Part shown: in pieces, positions 12,338-24,700 of the stretch
Position numbering within the stretch: position 1 is the stretch's first letter
How the letters are laid out: each line of letters starts with the position of its first letter
NCBI RefSeq assembly: GCF_009870125.1
Contig: NC_046679.1
Span: 14,136,001-14,200,000, forward strand
Direction of reading: 5' to 3'
Source of the DNA: Drosophila pseudoobscura
Taxonomy: Eukaryota; Arthropoda; Insecta; Diptera; Drosophilidae
DNA: 64,000 nucleotides
The notes under the pieces: model-generated
Databases searched by the model: none
Seen by the model: the letters and a program-made list of their open reading frames with translations, nothing else
What the model was told of the DNA's origin: nothing
Program-made: the position numbers and the translations under genes

Positions 12338-12930
12338 CTAACCGGTGAACAGTTTATTGCGAATGGGCACATAGTCATCGTACTGTGCTTGGAAATAGTT
12401 GGCCGCAATGGGACTTCCCAATCGGTGCTTGGATGCAAAGTCCCTGGCGCTAAAGTTCAGGCGTCCCTTGCGAATGCTGAAAAAACGAGAAGATTTAAAC
12501 CTATTTCCTGTTGATCTACGATCACTTACGTTTTTGGTATGGTCGCTGTCTGCTCAATCTTTTCGCGCTGACGGTAGAGAAGGAATACGTATCGATGTAG
12601 TCCAGTGTTTAGCGGCGGACCCGCGCCTATATACTCAGCAAGAGCGTAACCACGGCATGGGTCGTCTCCCGGAATATTGACCATGGCCCAGTGCAAAATC
12701 TCACGGAATTCAGGATCCGCCCGACTTGGAGCATCTGGATCGACCATGAGTAGGGTGAGCAGGGTATCGCGGTCCTGCCCCTCATCGCCTTCCCAGGTCA
12801 CTTTCGGCTCATCCTTCACCTGTGTGGGGGTCAGCGCGTTGCCCTGCTCTACGAAGAGATTTCCCCCGTACATAACTTGCAGCCTGCCCTTGGGCACGCT
12901 ATCCACAACATCAGGAACTATGTCTTCCAT
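12338..12930 (-). CDS. Phosphatidylethanolamine-binding protein (PEBP) 2
   Basis: Two exons, 12930-12530 and 12476-12338, encode 179 residues. It shares the PEBP motifs ([34 protein letters not shown]) and the phase-2 intron position with the neighbouring PEBP gene, so the two are a tandem duplication. The start at 12930 (MEDIVPDVVD) aligns with its neighbour. The second exon reads through to TAG at 12338. It is more diverged in the middle (GDDPCRGY against GNKVSQGQ), so ligand preference may differ. The upstream region has a dense GATA-site cluster. Confidence 0.92.
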
Positions 12931-12990
12931 GAGAGTTACGTGTCCGTGTTACCCCTTAACGAAATCACGAAATGACGCTACCTGTTTTGG

Positions 12991-13026
12991 ATCTTATCGC
13001 TGATAAGCCGTCGGCTGGGCGATAAG
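12991..13026 (-). promoter_or_regulatory. GATA-site cluster upstream of PEBP 2
   Basis: A palindromic pair CTTATCGCTGATAAG (12993-13007) followed by another GATAAG at 13021. The cluster lies 60-95 bp upstream of the PEBP 2 start codon, where GATA factors of fat body or gut (Serpent, GATAe) act in flies. Tissue is inferred only. Confidence 0.5.
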
Positions 13027-13029
13027 TAA

Positions 13030-14370
13030 AAAAGCTTCCCTAGAGCTATCGCTGGGGAGGAGAGCCGGAAGCCGTTGACTAATTTAAAAATTTTCAGTCC
13101 AATTAATTAATATCTAGATGTTGAAATCGTCAAGGTTCCTCCTCGGGAATGGATGGCAACAGCTGGAGCCAATAGTTTAACCAAAATGAACTTTGCTCGT
13201 TGAAAATTTCAATAGCTTTTGATTGGGGCGAACTGATTGGCCAGTCCTAAAAAGCTGATTTGATTTCATGACAATGTAAAATTATGCTAGGGCCTGACAA
13301 AGATAGCAAAGCTTTCCAATCTAATGTTACTTTTTTCGGCATTTTTTAGTGACTTTTTATCACGAACAAGATGTGTCATAAACAACTTTAAATAAAGCTT
13401 GTGGCTTGACTAAAATGAGTCATTATTTAAAACACATTTTTAAAGATATGTATGGCAAGCTCTGCTCTTTGTATTCACATAGTCTTTCAATAAATGGAAC
13501 CATCTAGAGTTTAATCGTGGCTACTATGTATGAAAAGTGATAGTCGTACATTCAACATTTGTGCCGGCTATACATACATATATATCTATATACATATGTA
13601 TTCGCGTATAATTAGCATGTTCCCCTAAAAAGAATACCACAATACTTTTATTTTAATTGTATTAGAGTATTGCTATCATATGTATTGTGGACAATCTATC
13701 CCCCGGGTAATTGAATGGTATTGTGGGAGAGAATATCTAACAAATATTAGTTGGAGCTACCAGCTCTTACCAATATCTATCCAAAGATGCTGAAATTTGT
13801 TATATATATCATGCTATTTATTAAACAATTCGAATATTATTAACACTTGAATATCAATATCAATATTTATAGCGCTGACAGAGAGAGTTGGTCTACTAAA
13901 TACATTTAGTTGCATCGTTCGCCTTTGTTCTTTGCACGTTGAAAAAAGTATACATATATAATATCTGTATATATAATACGGTTAATACAAATAATAATCA
14001 ATAGTTGTGAAAACGTGAGCGTGAGATTTGAGAAGCGCTCCGCCGCGCATATAAAACAACATAGTTTTTACAATTAAATAGTAATGGTAAATAATAGTAG
14101 GTAATGGTATGTGTATAGGGAACACAGAACGCTTCGCCCGCATAGCCAGCGCGCCTGCGGAGCGGAGGCTGTAGCAGCGGTATACGATTTACGATATATG
14201 GTGGTGGGGGGCCCACTACTTGGATACCCGCCGTCTTGCTGGAACTAATTTTGGAATACATTAACTGCTTGTTCAATTTGATTGAGGAAATACCAATAAG
14301 GGCCGATTATAGGATTTCCTTTCTTTTCATTTAAATTCAACTGTGATACTCTTGCTCCAGGATTGGTTGA
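13030..14370. other. Intergenic, A/T-rich
   Basis: About 1.3 kb between PEBP 2 and the AP-2mu stop codon. It holds A/T-rich sequence with TATATA/TACATA runs at 13565-13610 and 13940-13980 and the likely AP-2mu 3' UTR. Frames at 13998-14276 look accidental. No gene seen. Confidence 0.55.
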
Positions 14371-14374
14371 TTGT

Positions 14375-15809
14375 CTAACATCTGGTCTCGTAGAGGCCGC
14401 TGCGTCCGATGTAGCGCACCCATTTGACCACGTCGTGGTCGGAGTAGTTCAGCTTTGGCTCAAACACTTTCAGATAGCGGACCTTGAAGCCGGATGGAGC
14501 GAAGGGAACCTCGAAGTTCATGGAAATCGGTGGTCGTGTCCATTTCTTCTTGGTGTCCGTTTCGAGCAGTTCTATTTCGGCCGACAGTTGCGTCTCCTTC
14601 ATGCCCGCCATGCGCTTGATCTTCCACACGATGGCGTTCTCGGAGGCCTTATACTTGGCCTTGCCCTTGAGGCAGATCAATTGCACACCCGAGGTGTTCA
14701 GAGGCGTGGGTATTTTCACCTCAATCTTCTGGCCCAGCAGAGAGGGCTTGAAGTTCGACTTGAGCACCACCTTCACTTCCATCTTGGTGCGTCCCACCTC
14801 GCGCACCAGCGGAATAACACGGAATGGTAACGAAATGTCTTTGGTGGTGCGGTACCGCATCAGCTCGAATTCACCGTCCGGCGGGATAAAACTGATCGAG
14901 TGTTCTGTCTCGAACTTGCTCAACTTGACGCACTGATGGAATTGGCAATCGTCAATTACGACCACTGGCTTGCCGGAACGCGAAGTTTCCGCCTCGGAGT
15001 TGCCAGAGAGCCCTCGCCCCTTCGACTCCATTACGATCTTGTCGTTGATGCCAAACTTGCACTCGGGCATGCCTAAAGTGAATCATTACAACGATAATGA
15101 GACCTCCATTACTAGTTAGCAAATCCTTACCTGACAAATAAGACTTCATCACTACCTTGCCGGCCACATGAGCCGACAGAACCTGGCCCTGGGGGCTCAT
15201 TAGCAGATTGACATACTCGAGCACATCCAGGAATAGTTCGTTGCGCCGATATTTGATGCCCTCGCGCCGCCAGCCAATCTGTCCGGTGACCTGGGAGGTG
15301 ATCTGCATCTGCTCCTCCTTAGTGGCCGACTTGATTCCCTGCTGCGTAATGAATGTCTTGAGAGTACCGGAATCCGTATTCTGGGGATAGCCAAAGTCCA
15401 GAATCTCGTCCAGCAGCTCGTAGATGAGCACAAAGTTGTTCTTGATGTTCTCCTCGGAGATCTTGCCGAAATACGATTGCATCACCTCGATGATCTTCAG
15501 CAAGAACTCAAATACCATCGCAGCGTTGACATTTTGTTTGGTGACCGCCGCCAGCCAAATGTTGGCACGCTGAAAGATTAAAGTGGATGCTTAATACTGA
15601 TAGTGCATCCGGTGGACGTGGCAAGTGCATACCTTGATGTGGAAGAAGCTCGTCCTCGCAATGTTGGTGACCGGCGATCGCACCTGCTGGCGGGCATGGA
15701 TGACGTTGACCCGAAAGGCGTCCACTGCGTTGCGTCCGATGTCATCGCGATAAACTCGCGAGATAAGAACCTCGCCCTTGTGGTTGTACACAAACAAACC
15801 ACCAATCAT
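14375..15809 (-). CDS. AP-2mu: Clathrin adaptor AP-2 complex, mu subunit
   Basis: Three exons, 15809-15633, 15569-15131 and 15072-14375, encode 437 residues, the expected AP-2 mu length. The mu2 chain binds YxxPhi sorting motifs and PIP2 at the plasma membrane and drives clathrin-mediated endocytosis, including synaptic vesicle recycling. Residues 1-140 are the longin-like N-terminal domain ([25 protein letters not shown]). The Lys/Thr-rich linker contains [13 protein letters not shown], which carries the AAK1-type phosphorylation threonine. The C-terminal mu homology domain ends in [16 protein letters not shown]. It is head to head with Rpn7, with both start codons about 810 bp apart. Confidence 0.97.
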
Positions 15810-15935
15810 TTTGTGCGCTGCTGTCTGCTGGGAAGCCTGGCCAGAGAACCTGTATGCTAAGTTTGCCCCAAAGGATTTCCGAGAAAATTCAGGAAAATTT
15901 TTATCAGAAAATCAATTTCACTCCCCTTTTCAGAT

Positions 15936-16167
15936 CAGTGTGACCGCGGATTTATCGTTAAAATATGCCGTCCGACCCTCAGAAATATAGCGTAAATATA
16001 CTGACGAATTTAAGTTATATTTTAAATATTCCTGGTTTTTGATATTCCGTCGAATATTATTAACTATATAGAACATTTAGCCATGCCCAGACAATTTTAT
16101 ACGATTGATGAATCAATTATATATTTGATTGGCAAGCTTTTAGCCCTTGCTTTTATTGTATTTTAAC
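15936..16167 (-). promoter_or_regulatory. Promoter-associated dispersed repeat, copy 2 (AP-2mu)
   Basis: Begins with CAGTGTGACCGC (Motif 1, GGTCACACTG on the gene strand) 127 bp upstream of the AP-2mu start codon. It continues through CCGACCCTCAGAAATATA, Motif 6-like words and TTTAAGTTATATTTTAAATA, and ends in CTTGCTTTTATTGTATTTT. Homology to the copy at 61579 includes this far tail, well beyond the known core motifs. Confidence 0.75.
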
Positions 16168-16334
16168 CAAAACAGGGTTTAAACAAATAAAGTTCAAGAA
16201 CGACATGAAACGTAAGTGTGTATGTCACATATACCCATCTTGCAATCTCCCAGTTTGAGGAATATCAGAATTGAGCAATTGATGACTCCCTTATGTTTTT
16301 TTGTTTGACATTTTTGGCTAAAATCTTTTTTTGA

Positions 16335-16514
16335 CAATTTCTAAATTGTTAGTGGTTTTATATAGCTATTAATATAATTCAAATATAAAAAAAAAATATG
16401 TATACTTGACTCCGTCAGTATATTTACGGTATATTTTGAAAATGTGACGGTATATTTTGGTATATTTCTGAGGGTCAGACGATATATTTGATCAATAAAT
16501 CCTCGGTCACACTG
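16335..16514 (+). promoter_or_regulatory. Promoter-associated dispersed repeat, copy 3 (Rpn7)
   Basis: Inverted relative to copy 2. Reading toward Rpn7 it has TCAGTATATTTACGGTATA, GTGACGGTATATTTTGGTAT, TTCTGAGGGTCAGACG and finally GGTCACACTG at 16505-16514, 106 bp before the Rpn7 start codon. Copies 2 and 3 together make an inverted pair filling most of the bidirectional promoter. Confidence 0.75.
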
Positions 16515-16517
16515 TAC

Positions 16518-16527
16518 ATGACTCTGC
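16518..16527 (+). promoter_or_regulatory. Antioxidant response element (CncC/Maf) at Rpn7
   Basis: ATGACTCTGC matches the ARE core RTGACnnnGC, just downstream of Motif 1 and 94 bp before the Rpn7 start codon. CncC/Nrf-type factors are known to drive proteasome subunit genes in animals. Function here is inferred. Confidence 0.45.
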
Positions 16528-16620
16528 GGCTTTGACAAAAAAAAACAAAAATTTTATTTTCGTGCGAGAAATTCAACTGTTTCCTGTGTTAAGCGAAACG
16601 AAAAGTAGCCAATAAACAAA

Positions 16621-17790
16621 ATGCCTGCTGAAAACCTCGAAGAGCAGGGTTTGGAGAAGAACCCAAACCTGGAGCTGGCCCAGACAAAGTTTTTGCTGAC
16701 TTTGGCCGAGCACAAACAAGATGTGAGCCTAAAGGCGAAACTCTTGGACGCCATACGGGCCGATAATATGGCACCATGGTACGAACATATCTGCACTGAA
16801 CTCGGCTGGACTGTGGACAAGGATCTGTTGGCGCGCATGAAGGAGAACAACCGCGTGGAGATCGAACAACTGGATGCGTCCATCGAAGATGCCGATAAGA
16901 ATCTGGGCGAAATGGAGGTGCGCGAGGCTAACCTGAAAAAGTCGGAGTATTTGTGCCGCATTGGCGACAAAGCCGCTGCTGAGACAGCCTTCCGCAAGAC
17001 ATACGAGAAGACCGTCTCGTTGGGCCATCGCCTGGACATTGTGTTCCACCTCATCCGTTTGGGCCTGTTCTATTTGGATCACGACTTAATAACACGTAAC
17101 ATCGACAAGGCAAAATACCTGATTGAGGAGGGCGGCGACTGGGATCGCCGCAATCGTCTGAAGGTATACCAGGGAGTATATTCCGTTGCAGTGCGCGACT
17201 TCAAGGCGGCGGCAACGTTCTTCCTGGACACCGTGAGCACCTTCACCTCGTACGAGCTTATGGACTACCCCACATTTGTGCGCTACACAGTGTATGTGTC
17301 CATGATAGCCCTGCCGCGCAACGAGCTTCGCGACAAAGTCATCAAGGGCTCGGAGATTCAGGAGGTTCTGCACGGGTTGCCCGATGTCAAACAGTTCCTC
17401 TTCTCCCTGTACAACTGTCAGTATGAGAATTTCTACGTACATTTAGCTGTGGTCGAGAAGCAGCTGCGCTCCGACTACCTCATCCACCCTCACTACCGCT
17501 ACTACGTGCGAGAGATGCGCATCCTTGGGTACACCCAACTACTGGAGTCTTATCGCTCCCTCACGCTTCAGTACATGGCCGAGTCTTTTGGGGTCACTGT
17601 GGACTATATCGACCAGGAGCTGGCACGCTTCATCGCCGCTGGTAGGCTGCATGCCAAGGTGGATCGCGTCGGCGGCATTGTGGAGACGAATCGCCCGGAC
17701 AACAAGAATTGGCAGTACCAGGCCACCATCAAGCAGGGTGATCTGCTGCTCAATCGCATTCAGAAGCTGAGTCGCGTGATAAATATATAA
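16621..17790 (+). CDS. Rpn7: 26S proteasome regulatory subunit Rpn7 (PSMD6)
   Basis: Intronless 389-residue protein, the same length as human PSMD6. It is a lid subunit of the 19S regulatory particle that scaffolds the lid through its PCI domain. The first ~190 residues form TPR-like helices (with [18 protein letters not shown] and [19 protein letters not shown]). The PCI/winged-helix part covers roughly 195-370, with [20 protein letters not shown]. The C terminus is a helix used in lid assembly. The start follows CAAA directly and gives the typical [26 protein letters not shown] lies at 17874, and the 3' end converges on the BTB/FLYWCH gene. Confidence 0.97.
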   Translation: MPAENLEEQGLEKNPNLELAQTKFLLTLAEHKQDVSLKAKLLDAIRADNMAPWYEHICTELGWTVDKDLLARMKENNRVEIEQLDASIEDADKNLGEMEVREANLKKSEYLCRIGDKAAAETAFRKTYEKTVSLGHRLDIVFHLIRLGLFYLDHDLITRNIDKAKYLIEEGGDWDRRNRLKVYQGVYSVAVRDFKAAATFFLDTVSTFTSYELMDYPTFVRYTVYVSMIALPRNELRDKVIKGSEIQEVLHGLPDVKQFLFSLYNCQYENFYVHLAVVEKQLRSDYLIHPHYRYYVREMRILGYTQLLESYRSLTLQYMAESFGVTVDYIDQELARFIAAGRLHAKVDRVGGIVETNRPDNKNWQYQATIKQGDLLLNRIQKLSRVINI

Positions 17791-17873
17791 TTTAGATGTA
17801 GAGAAGCCGATGTTTATAAAAAAAGTTTATTAAAATTCAACATTTATTACAGTGTAAAACTAACGTAACGTAC

Positions 17874-17879
17874 AATAAA
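17874..17879 (+). terminator. Poly(A) signal of Rpn7
   Basis: AATAAA about 85 bp after the stop codon. Confidence 0.7.
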
Positions 17880-18114
17880 AACGATAAAAATTCATGTATG
17901 CGCGTTGCTGGAAATTCACTAATAAATTGTACGTTTACATATGTATTTAATTACCTAAATTCTTTGGAATTGGTTTGGTTATGTTGTCTTTTAGTGTATT
18001 TGAGTATTATTGCAATCATTCCATTTTTGTACTTAACTGTCCACGTTTTGAATTGAAGTCTATTCCGCCAAACCGTAGTGTTGCTACGTTCCTGATTAAC
18101 GGAAACGAAACTAT

Positions 18115-18776
18115 TTAGTGCACATCGCCTTCGCTCTTCTCTTTCCACGAGTCATCCTTGGTCAAATCATTTATGTTATGACCGCTGGACTCGTGTCCTG
18201 GGAAGGCAATGGAGGGCTTGTTGGCCATGAAGCTGCGAGCCATCTCCTCGAGCGCCACCGAACTGCGCAGCCCGCAGTCCAACGGTTCGTCCATGTCCTG
18301 TTTCATGGCCTCGTGCGCCCGCTGCTGCTGCTGGCTGGCCTCCGCCGAGGCCTTGGCAAGATCGTGCAGATTCTGCACGACTTCATCGATGGGCGATCCC
18401 TGGGACATGGCACCCGGCACCATGGGCAGAGCCCCCAGCCCGGCCAGATTATGCCGCCGCAGATCAGCGAATCGGTTCGTACTCAAGTTGATCAGCGCAT
18501 TCATCATCACCTTGTTTCGCTGGTAGTCCTTGCGCAGGTGTTGTCGGATCTCCGTGTGGCAGTGCTCGTTGTTCGTCACAATAATCTCGCCCGTGTCCGT
18601 GGTAGTCACTCGGGCCTTGCAGTTGAACTTGCGCGACAGATTGCACTGCCAGTACTTCTTGTCCTTGCGCACGTACTGGATCCCGAAGGTGTGGCCGTCG
18701 TGCACCAGCAGAGGCTTGCCGCGCTGGCTCAGCATGAACTCCAGTTTGCCCTGGAACCAGTGCTCGCCGGGTGCGA
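18115..18776 (-). CDS. Alternative terminal exon B, FLYWCH finger
   Basis: Terminal coding exon starting after CTGTATTATAG at 18777. The FLYWCH zinc finger has FQGKLEFMLSQRGKPLLVHD, then YWQCNLSRKFNCKARV and HCH ligands. A helix and a short acidic/Lys tail follow. It splices in phase from the BTB exon 2. Confidence 0.8.
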
Positions 18777-21700
18777 CTATAATACAGAGTGGACAAGATT
18801 GCAGTTGAGGAGAGGCTGCTGTTGTGGATTCTGCTTGTGTTTGTGTGTGTATGTGTGGGAGGTCTATGGATCGTTTCTTTACTTTCTTTGAGGTTATGTT
18901 TTTGGGATGCCAGGACGTACACGAATGAGCCCAATTATTGTATGTATGTTTGTGTGTGTGTAGGTGTAGGTGTCATGCAGATCGGACTTACCTGACGGAC
19001 CGGATGGTTAGTGGAGAGCATACCCTTAGAATACCCATACTACATAAAATATATACGCCCAGCGCCGTGAAACAAGTCCAAAACTAAGGCACCCAGATTT
19101 TAGTTTTCAGGTTTAATCTGGAACTTATTACACAGCGCCCGCTGCTGCGTGAGTGGTATTAGTTTATCATTTTGCATTAGTTTATCAAACAGATATACAC
19201 GTCAGTATGTACACGTGCGACTCGAATCAAATTCAATTTGTTTTCGCATTCAATTTCTACTACAGACACTAGCTACGCGGCTCCAGCCGCAATAAGTTAC
19301 TCCTCCTTAAAGCCTAGAGCTCCTCTAGAGCGGTGCACCAGGAGCGGAGCCTGCAACCTTAAATGTTCTCCATCTTGAAGCTGTGCCTGCTGCTGGGGGA
19401 TATCGTAATGGAGTTGATGACATGCGCCGTCCCCGCGGCAGCACTTTCTGCCGACCCATCGGCACTCGAGCTGATGTCCACTCGCTGCTGCTGTTGTTGT
19501 TGCTGCTGTTGCTCCTCTCCGGGTGGTGGGGGCGGACTCTTGATGCCCAGCGGCGACTCCTGGGCATGCATGGAGTGGCTGCTTCGATTCGACTGCGGAC
19601 TTTGCTGCATATGAGCGGGGGAGAGAAGCACGCCCTGGCCCCCTCCCAGCTCGAGATGGTGCTGGGACGGTGGCGGTGGCGGCGCTCCTGTTGCATGGTG
19701 AGCGTGGGGGGAGTGCTGTTGTTGCTGTTGCTGCTGCTGTTGGTGGTGGTGATGGGTGTGCGGCTGCATGGGCAAATGCATCAGGTTGGGATTGTGCATA
19801 ACATTCGAGGGTGGCGCTCCAGTCCCCATGCCGCCGTGTTGCTCCATATGCGGCGCTGTCGGATGATGCTGCACCAGGAGGTTGGGCAGCGGCTGGCCCA
19901 GGTGATGGTGATGATGTGAGGCTGCTGCCGGAGGTGACGTCTGGTTGGCAAACATGTTGCTGGCTGCACCCAACCGACTACTAGTGGGGCCGCCGCCGTG
20001 ATTCAGATCCGCTCCAATGTGACTCCCATCCGCAATGGAGTAGCCGCCGGGCTGATTATGATTAGGGAGGGACGCCAGCGAGATCGTCACTGGGGGGTTG
20101 CCACCACTACCCGAAGCTGCGGATGCTGCTGCAGCCGCCGTCCCTTGGCTGCCGCGCATATGGGGCGTGTGGTTGTGGACGCCCGTGGCGGAGATTATCC
20201 TGCCCAGGTGGGTGATGCAGCGGGCCCGGCACATGCTGATCCGGTAGGACTTGCACAGCCAGTAGGTCTTCATGCCCTGCTGCGTGGCCACCGTGTTGTT
20301 GCGATTGAACACGCAGTTGCCATGGAGCAGCGAGGTGGTGGACAGCATCACCATGTTGCTGCCATCTGCTCCAGCGCCAAGCAGCGTCCGGGCAACAAAC
20401 AAACGTACAATGATGGAACGAATTAGTGGACAGTTCTTCACTGGAACGTCTTAACGAATGTTATTTACAGAGAGGGGGAGGGGTGGGGGAGCTGTTTCGA
20501 GGAAGTGGAGGCGGCGCCACCAGGGGATAATAGAGTGGCCTGCTACCTTTGCTGGAGTAAGCGGCTGTGTGCGTTTGTTCAGACTGTGTGCGGTTGGTGG
20601 TTAGGCGTCGGTTCGGTTAATAAGCCAAAGGTTAGGTTCAAAGTAAATAGGGAACTACGTTTTACATACATATATGATTCCGGTGTCTTTTAGTTGGGTT
20701 TAATTGGGTTAATAAGCCATAGTTAGGAGGGATTGAGCTGTTTTTTGTTGTGAGTGTGGTTGGGTCCTAAAAAGGCTCTAAATTTCACAAAAATAATAGC
20801 ATAGCAAACGGCTCTTGTGTTCTTTGTACATTCAGAAGAAATAATCAAAGGATTTGGGTTCAAACTAAGACCAGAATCTCTCGACATGTGTAAATACTCT
20901 TCTCATATCTCTGCTATCCTGTTTCAGTTTCACAATCAACGGACAAATATATATATCAATGGTTCCGCATGCATATCTAACAAACTGATTGAAGAGCGAA
21001 TCATACAATACATATTCTTTCACTGAATTCACAGAATTTTCACTGCTTGCAATAGCTAATCAAAATATCCTCCTTACAAACAAAGAATTATTCCCATTAT
21101 TCGTTAGGGTTTTCTTATTCCATTCCCCGTGCCTTAAGCCTGAATCCTCATTTGGGGGACAGTGCTAGTAAGTGGGCTGGTAAGTACTTGGGATGCATGT
21201 CGATGACGATGATGGTGATGATGATGTGTGGATGAGGAGCCGCAGTGGCATGCAAAGCAAAAAACAACTCATATTAAGCTTAAAATGAAAATCAAAATCA
21301 AAAATGAAAGCCAAGCTACGTGCAACAGAAAAGTGAAACATAAATAAAGTAATCCGGACAGAAGATTTGTGGAACACCTACTTGACGGTATGTCCATATG
21401 ATTGGCAAAGTTCTTGGAGTAATCGTTGGGCATGTAGAGCTCATTCGGGTATTCGGGGCCGGAGCCGGGGCCGAGGCCGAGGCCAGAGGATCCATTGTTG
21501 CTGCTGCCACCAGACCCTGGTCCCGCATTATTGGAGCTACCGCTCGGCCCGCCGCTATTGTTGCCGCTCGGCTTGTAGAAGTTGTAGTCCAGATTGAAGG
21601 CCGGCCCAAAGGGATTGCGGAGCGTGTTGACTGCCGTCGAGGAGGAAGCCGAGGAGCTGAGACTGCCAACGCTGCCGGAGCTTCCTCCTCCACCCGCTCC

Positions 21701-24700
21701 ATGATGGCCATCCTGTTCCCGCTTGAGCCCACCCAGGTCGTATCGGGGTTCGCCCAGCGAAATGTGCGGAATGGGGGGCAGGAAGAACTCCTCCGTGTTC
21801 AGGGGGTTCTCCATCATGGCGCCGTTATCCGCAGTGTCGCTGCTGCCCTCGTGCTGCCCACCGGTGTGCTCCTTCATGGAACGCCGCTGCTGCTTTCCCG
21901 AGTAGATTGACAGGGAGTCGTTGCTGAAGTCGGAAGGCGCTGGTCGCTTATTCAGAGCATACAGGTGGCTGGCTTCGCTGGAGGCTCTGCTGGCACCGCC
22001 TGGCGAAGTGGTCCGCGAGTTACTTTGCGTGCTCTGACCCTTGGCTTCACTGTGATCCGCATCCGGTTTGCTGTTGGAGCTGCTGCTGCTGCTGCTGTTA
22101 TTCGTGATGTTGTTGCTGTTGTTGTTGGCGACGCTGTTGGCGCTGTTGCTGGAGTTGTGATGGCTATTGCTGTGGCTGTTATTGTGGGTATTGTTGGGGG
22201 ACGACTCCTCCGCCTGGCCATGGCTGGGCGGTTGACTAGCAGACTTCTCCGATGCACTGGACGCCGGCGAAGAGTTGGAGTTGGTGGCCAGGCCCTTGAT
22301 CTGCAGCAGCTGTCCGATCTTCATGAACGACTGCAGCTCCGTGTGCTTCACGTTCACCACGCCCTGGTACATGAACTCCAAGAGTTCCAGCATAATGTTG
22401 AAGCTCACATCTTTGAGAATGACTGCAAGTTGAGAGAGAATTAGTCAATATTTTTTTTGAGTGATTGTTTCCCCCGAAAATTCCCCAAGTACTAGCTGGT
22501 GAACCGTTTACATAAGGCGCATATGTCTGTTCCCCGCCCGATCGACAACAACAACACCACCATTCGACATCATCCACAGACCGAAAGGAGGTCACATTCA
22601 TAGTGGAGATGTTATCATCGAAACGTTCAAATACTAAATCAATACATAAAAACAGCTACGATAAGAAATCTGAAAACTTAAATATAAACCTCAACAACAG
22701 CAGCAGCAACAGCAGCAGGGGAGCGGCGGGGCAGCAACAGCAATAATTATAAAATAAGTAGCATGACATATCATCGGAGTGCTCTCGACACGGCCTATGG
22801 AACTGAGGAACTGTGGAACTGAAGCTGTCCGGGATTCGAAACTGATTCTACGATCTACGGACACGGACACGGCACAGTGGTGCGAATCGGTTATATCCGA
22901 AGGCAGGAGAGACACAATGGATATAGGAATATTATAGACACTCAATGCTGTCTATTAGACGTAATCTATATATGGGATATAATATTTCCTAATCTCTGCA
23001 CCACATCCTTCCTACCTCTAGCTCCTTCACATTCTGCTCTAGCTCTCCGGCTCTCTGAATTACTCCAATTTCAAGCGACTGCCGTCGCTGTACCTCAACA
23101 ACAGAGGTCCTTGGGATCACCGCCTTCTCTTTTTTCCAAATACACCAATAAACCCATCATTCATTACTGACCCTCCCTTAAGTGTTTCCCCACGTGGTAT
23201 CTTTAATCAATCTACGTTTATGAAATGGGATTCCCCAGCTCTGCGAGAATTCCCCCGACATTAGTCCAGGATTTTCCCCGCCATTTCATTCCCGATCGCA
23301 GACCACTGTGCAAGACTCACAGCATCACATCTAGTTAAAAACAATATTATCACTTGTTCTCAATAACAATTTAATATACAAACATCCACGTACAATACGC
23401 CGATGGATGTGTGTGTGAATGTATTAATCCGACGATCAGTTCTCGTCTGTTGCTTAATCTGAGGACGGAATGACGGAGCAGCAGCAGCCATCAAGTGTTT
23501 GCCCTATCATTCGCCGTAGTCGTCATTACGGATCGTTTTGTCTCGTGTGTCTATCTATCTATCTGGCTGCCTGGGCCTGGGCCTTTGCCTTTGGCATGTC
23601 CGTATTTGCGTTCGCCATTCGCACTGCGAAGATCAAAATCCGGGCAATATACATATGTACATATGTATGTAATATATAGGAGTATGCATGTACGCCTATT
23701 GCTTGGAGAGGTACAGTCTGTAATCCCCAGCCGATCTGATCTACACATGAGCTTGACTGGTGATGCCAGATAGATACGGGCTTACGTATCAACACAGAGC
23801 TTATATTAGTTTTCTGGGCAAACACAGATACTCATGGGCATCCGAGGAATCGATAGCGATAGAGACTGGCCCTGGATCAAGAGACAAAGAGATCCACAGA
23901 CACAGAGACAGCGACAGGCACAGGCACACACAGCCTGCCAGCGAATCAATAAACAATTTATGCCGGAGCTGTAGATAAACTTTGTCTAAAGTTCACGGAA
24001 AATGTGATAAATCCGTGTGTATGCTGCTGATAAGACCCACACCATCCACCATCCCAGACACCAAAATGTCCAATTCGGGCATCTTTTCTGTGCTCCAACC
24101 GATGTACAGCGGCGCGATGCCAAGGGGAATTTTTATGTGCCGCTGACCCCGAAGTGATCTCCGCTGATATCAGTCTCATAAATAGATCAAGACGAGGGTG
24201 CGAGATCTTACGATGGCTGGCCGGTTCGACAACTCGGCAAAGATATCTTTCGGTTAAGGTTTTTGGCTCGGTTTCGTTTCGTTTGCTACTCTGCTACACC
24301 CTCAAATGTATGGCCAAGATCACGCCCACTGTAGTCGCTTCCACCAATCGGATTGCACGCGATCGATTTCAAAAACAATTTTATTTTATGATTATGATAA
24401 ATGTTTATCGAATCAGAACGCCAATAGGATCTTGTTGTTGTTACCCTCGTTGTCGTTGGAGTGTAGTAGTGGAGTGGAGTGGGCTGCCCCTCATTTTGAC
24501 ATTCATAAATACTTGTTATCTCTGAAAACGCCATAATAGTCGAGTAGTCGAATAGTCGTACTGGTAGTAGTACAACCTGATAAAAAGTAAGAAGCCCCAA
24601 CAACACTTCCAGCCAACCCAACGGCACACAATGGCCAGCTATACATTGATATAGTGTCTCTCTCCCCCTTCTGGATAGATTCTATAGTGCCTCCGACTTG

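Noticed and set aside
15928-16522. The inverted repeat pair between AP-2mu and Rpn7 read as one intact transposon
   Set aside because: The 8 bp outside each Motif 1 end (TTTCAGAT and TACATGAC) do not match, so there is no target duplication. Called as two separate repeat copies instead.
18995-19045. Short cassette exon with GTAAGTCC donor near the FLYWCH exons
   Set aside because: Joined in phase from BTB exon 2 it meets a stop at once, and the acceptor is weak.
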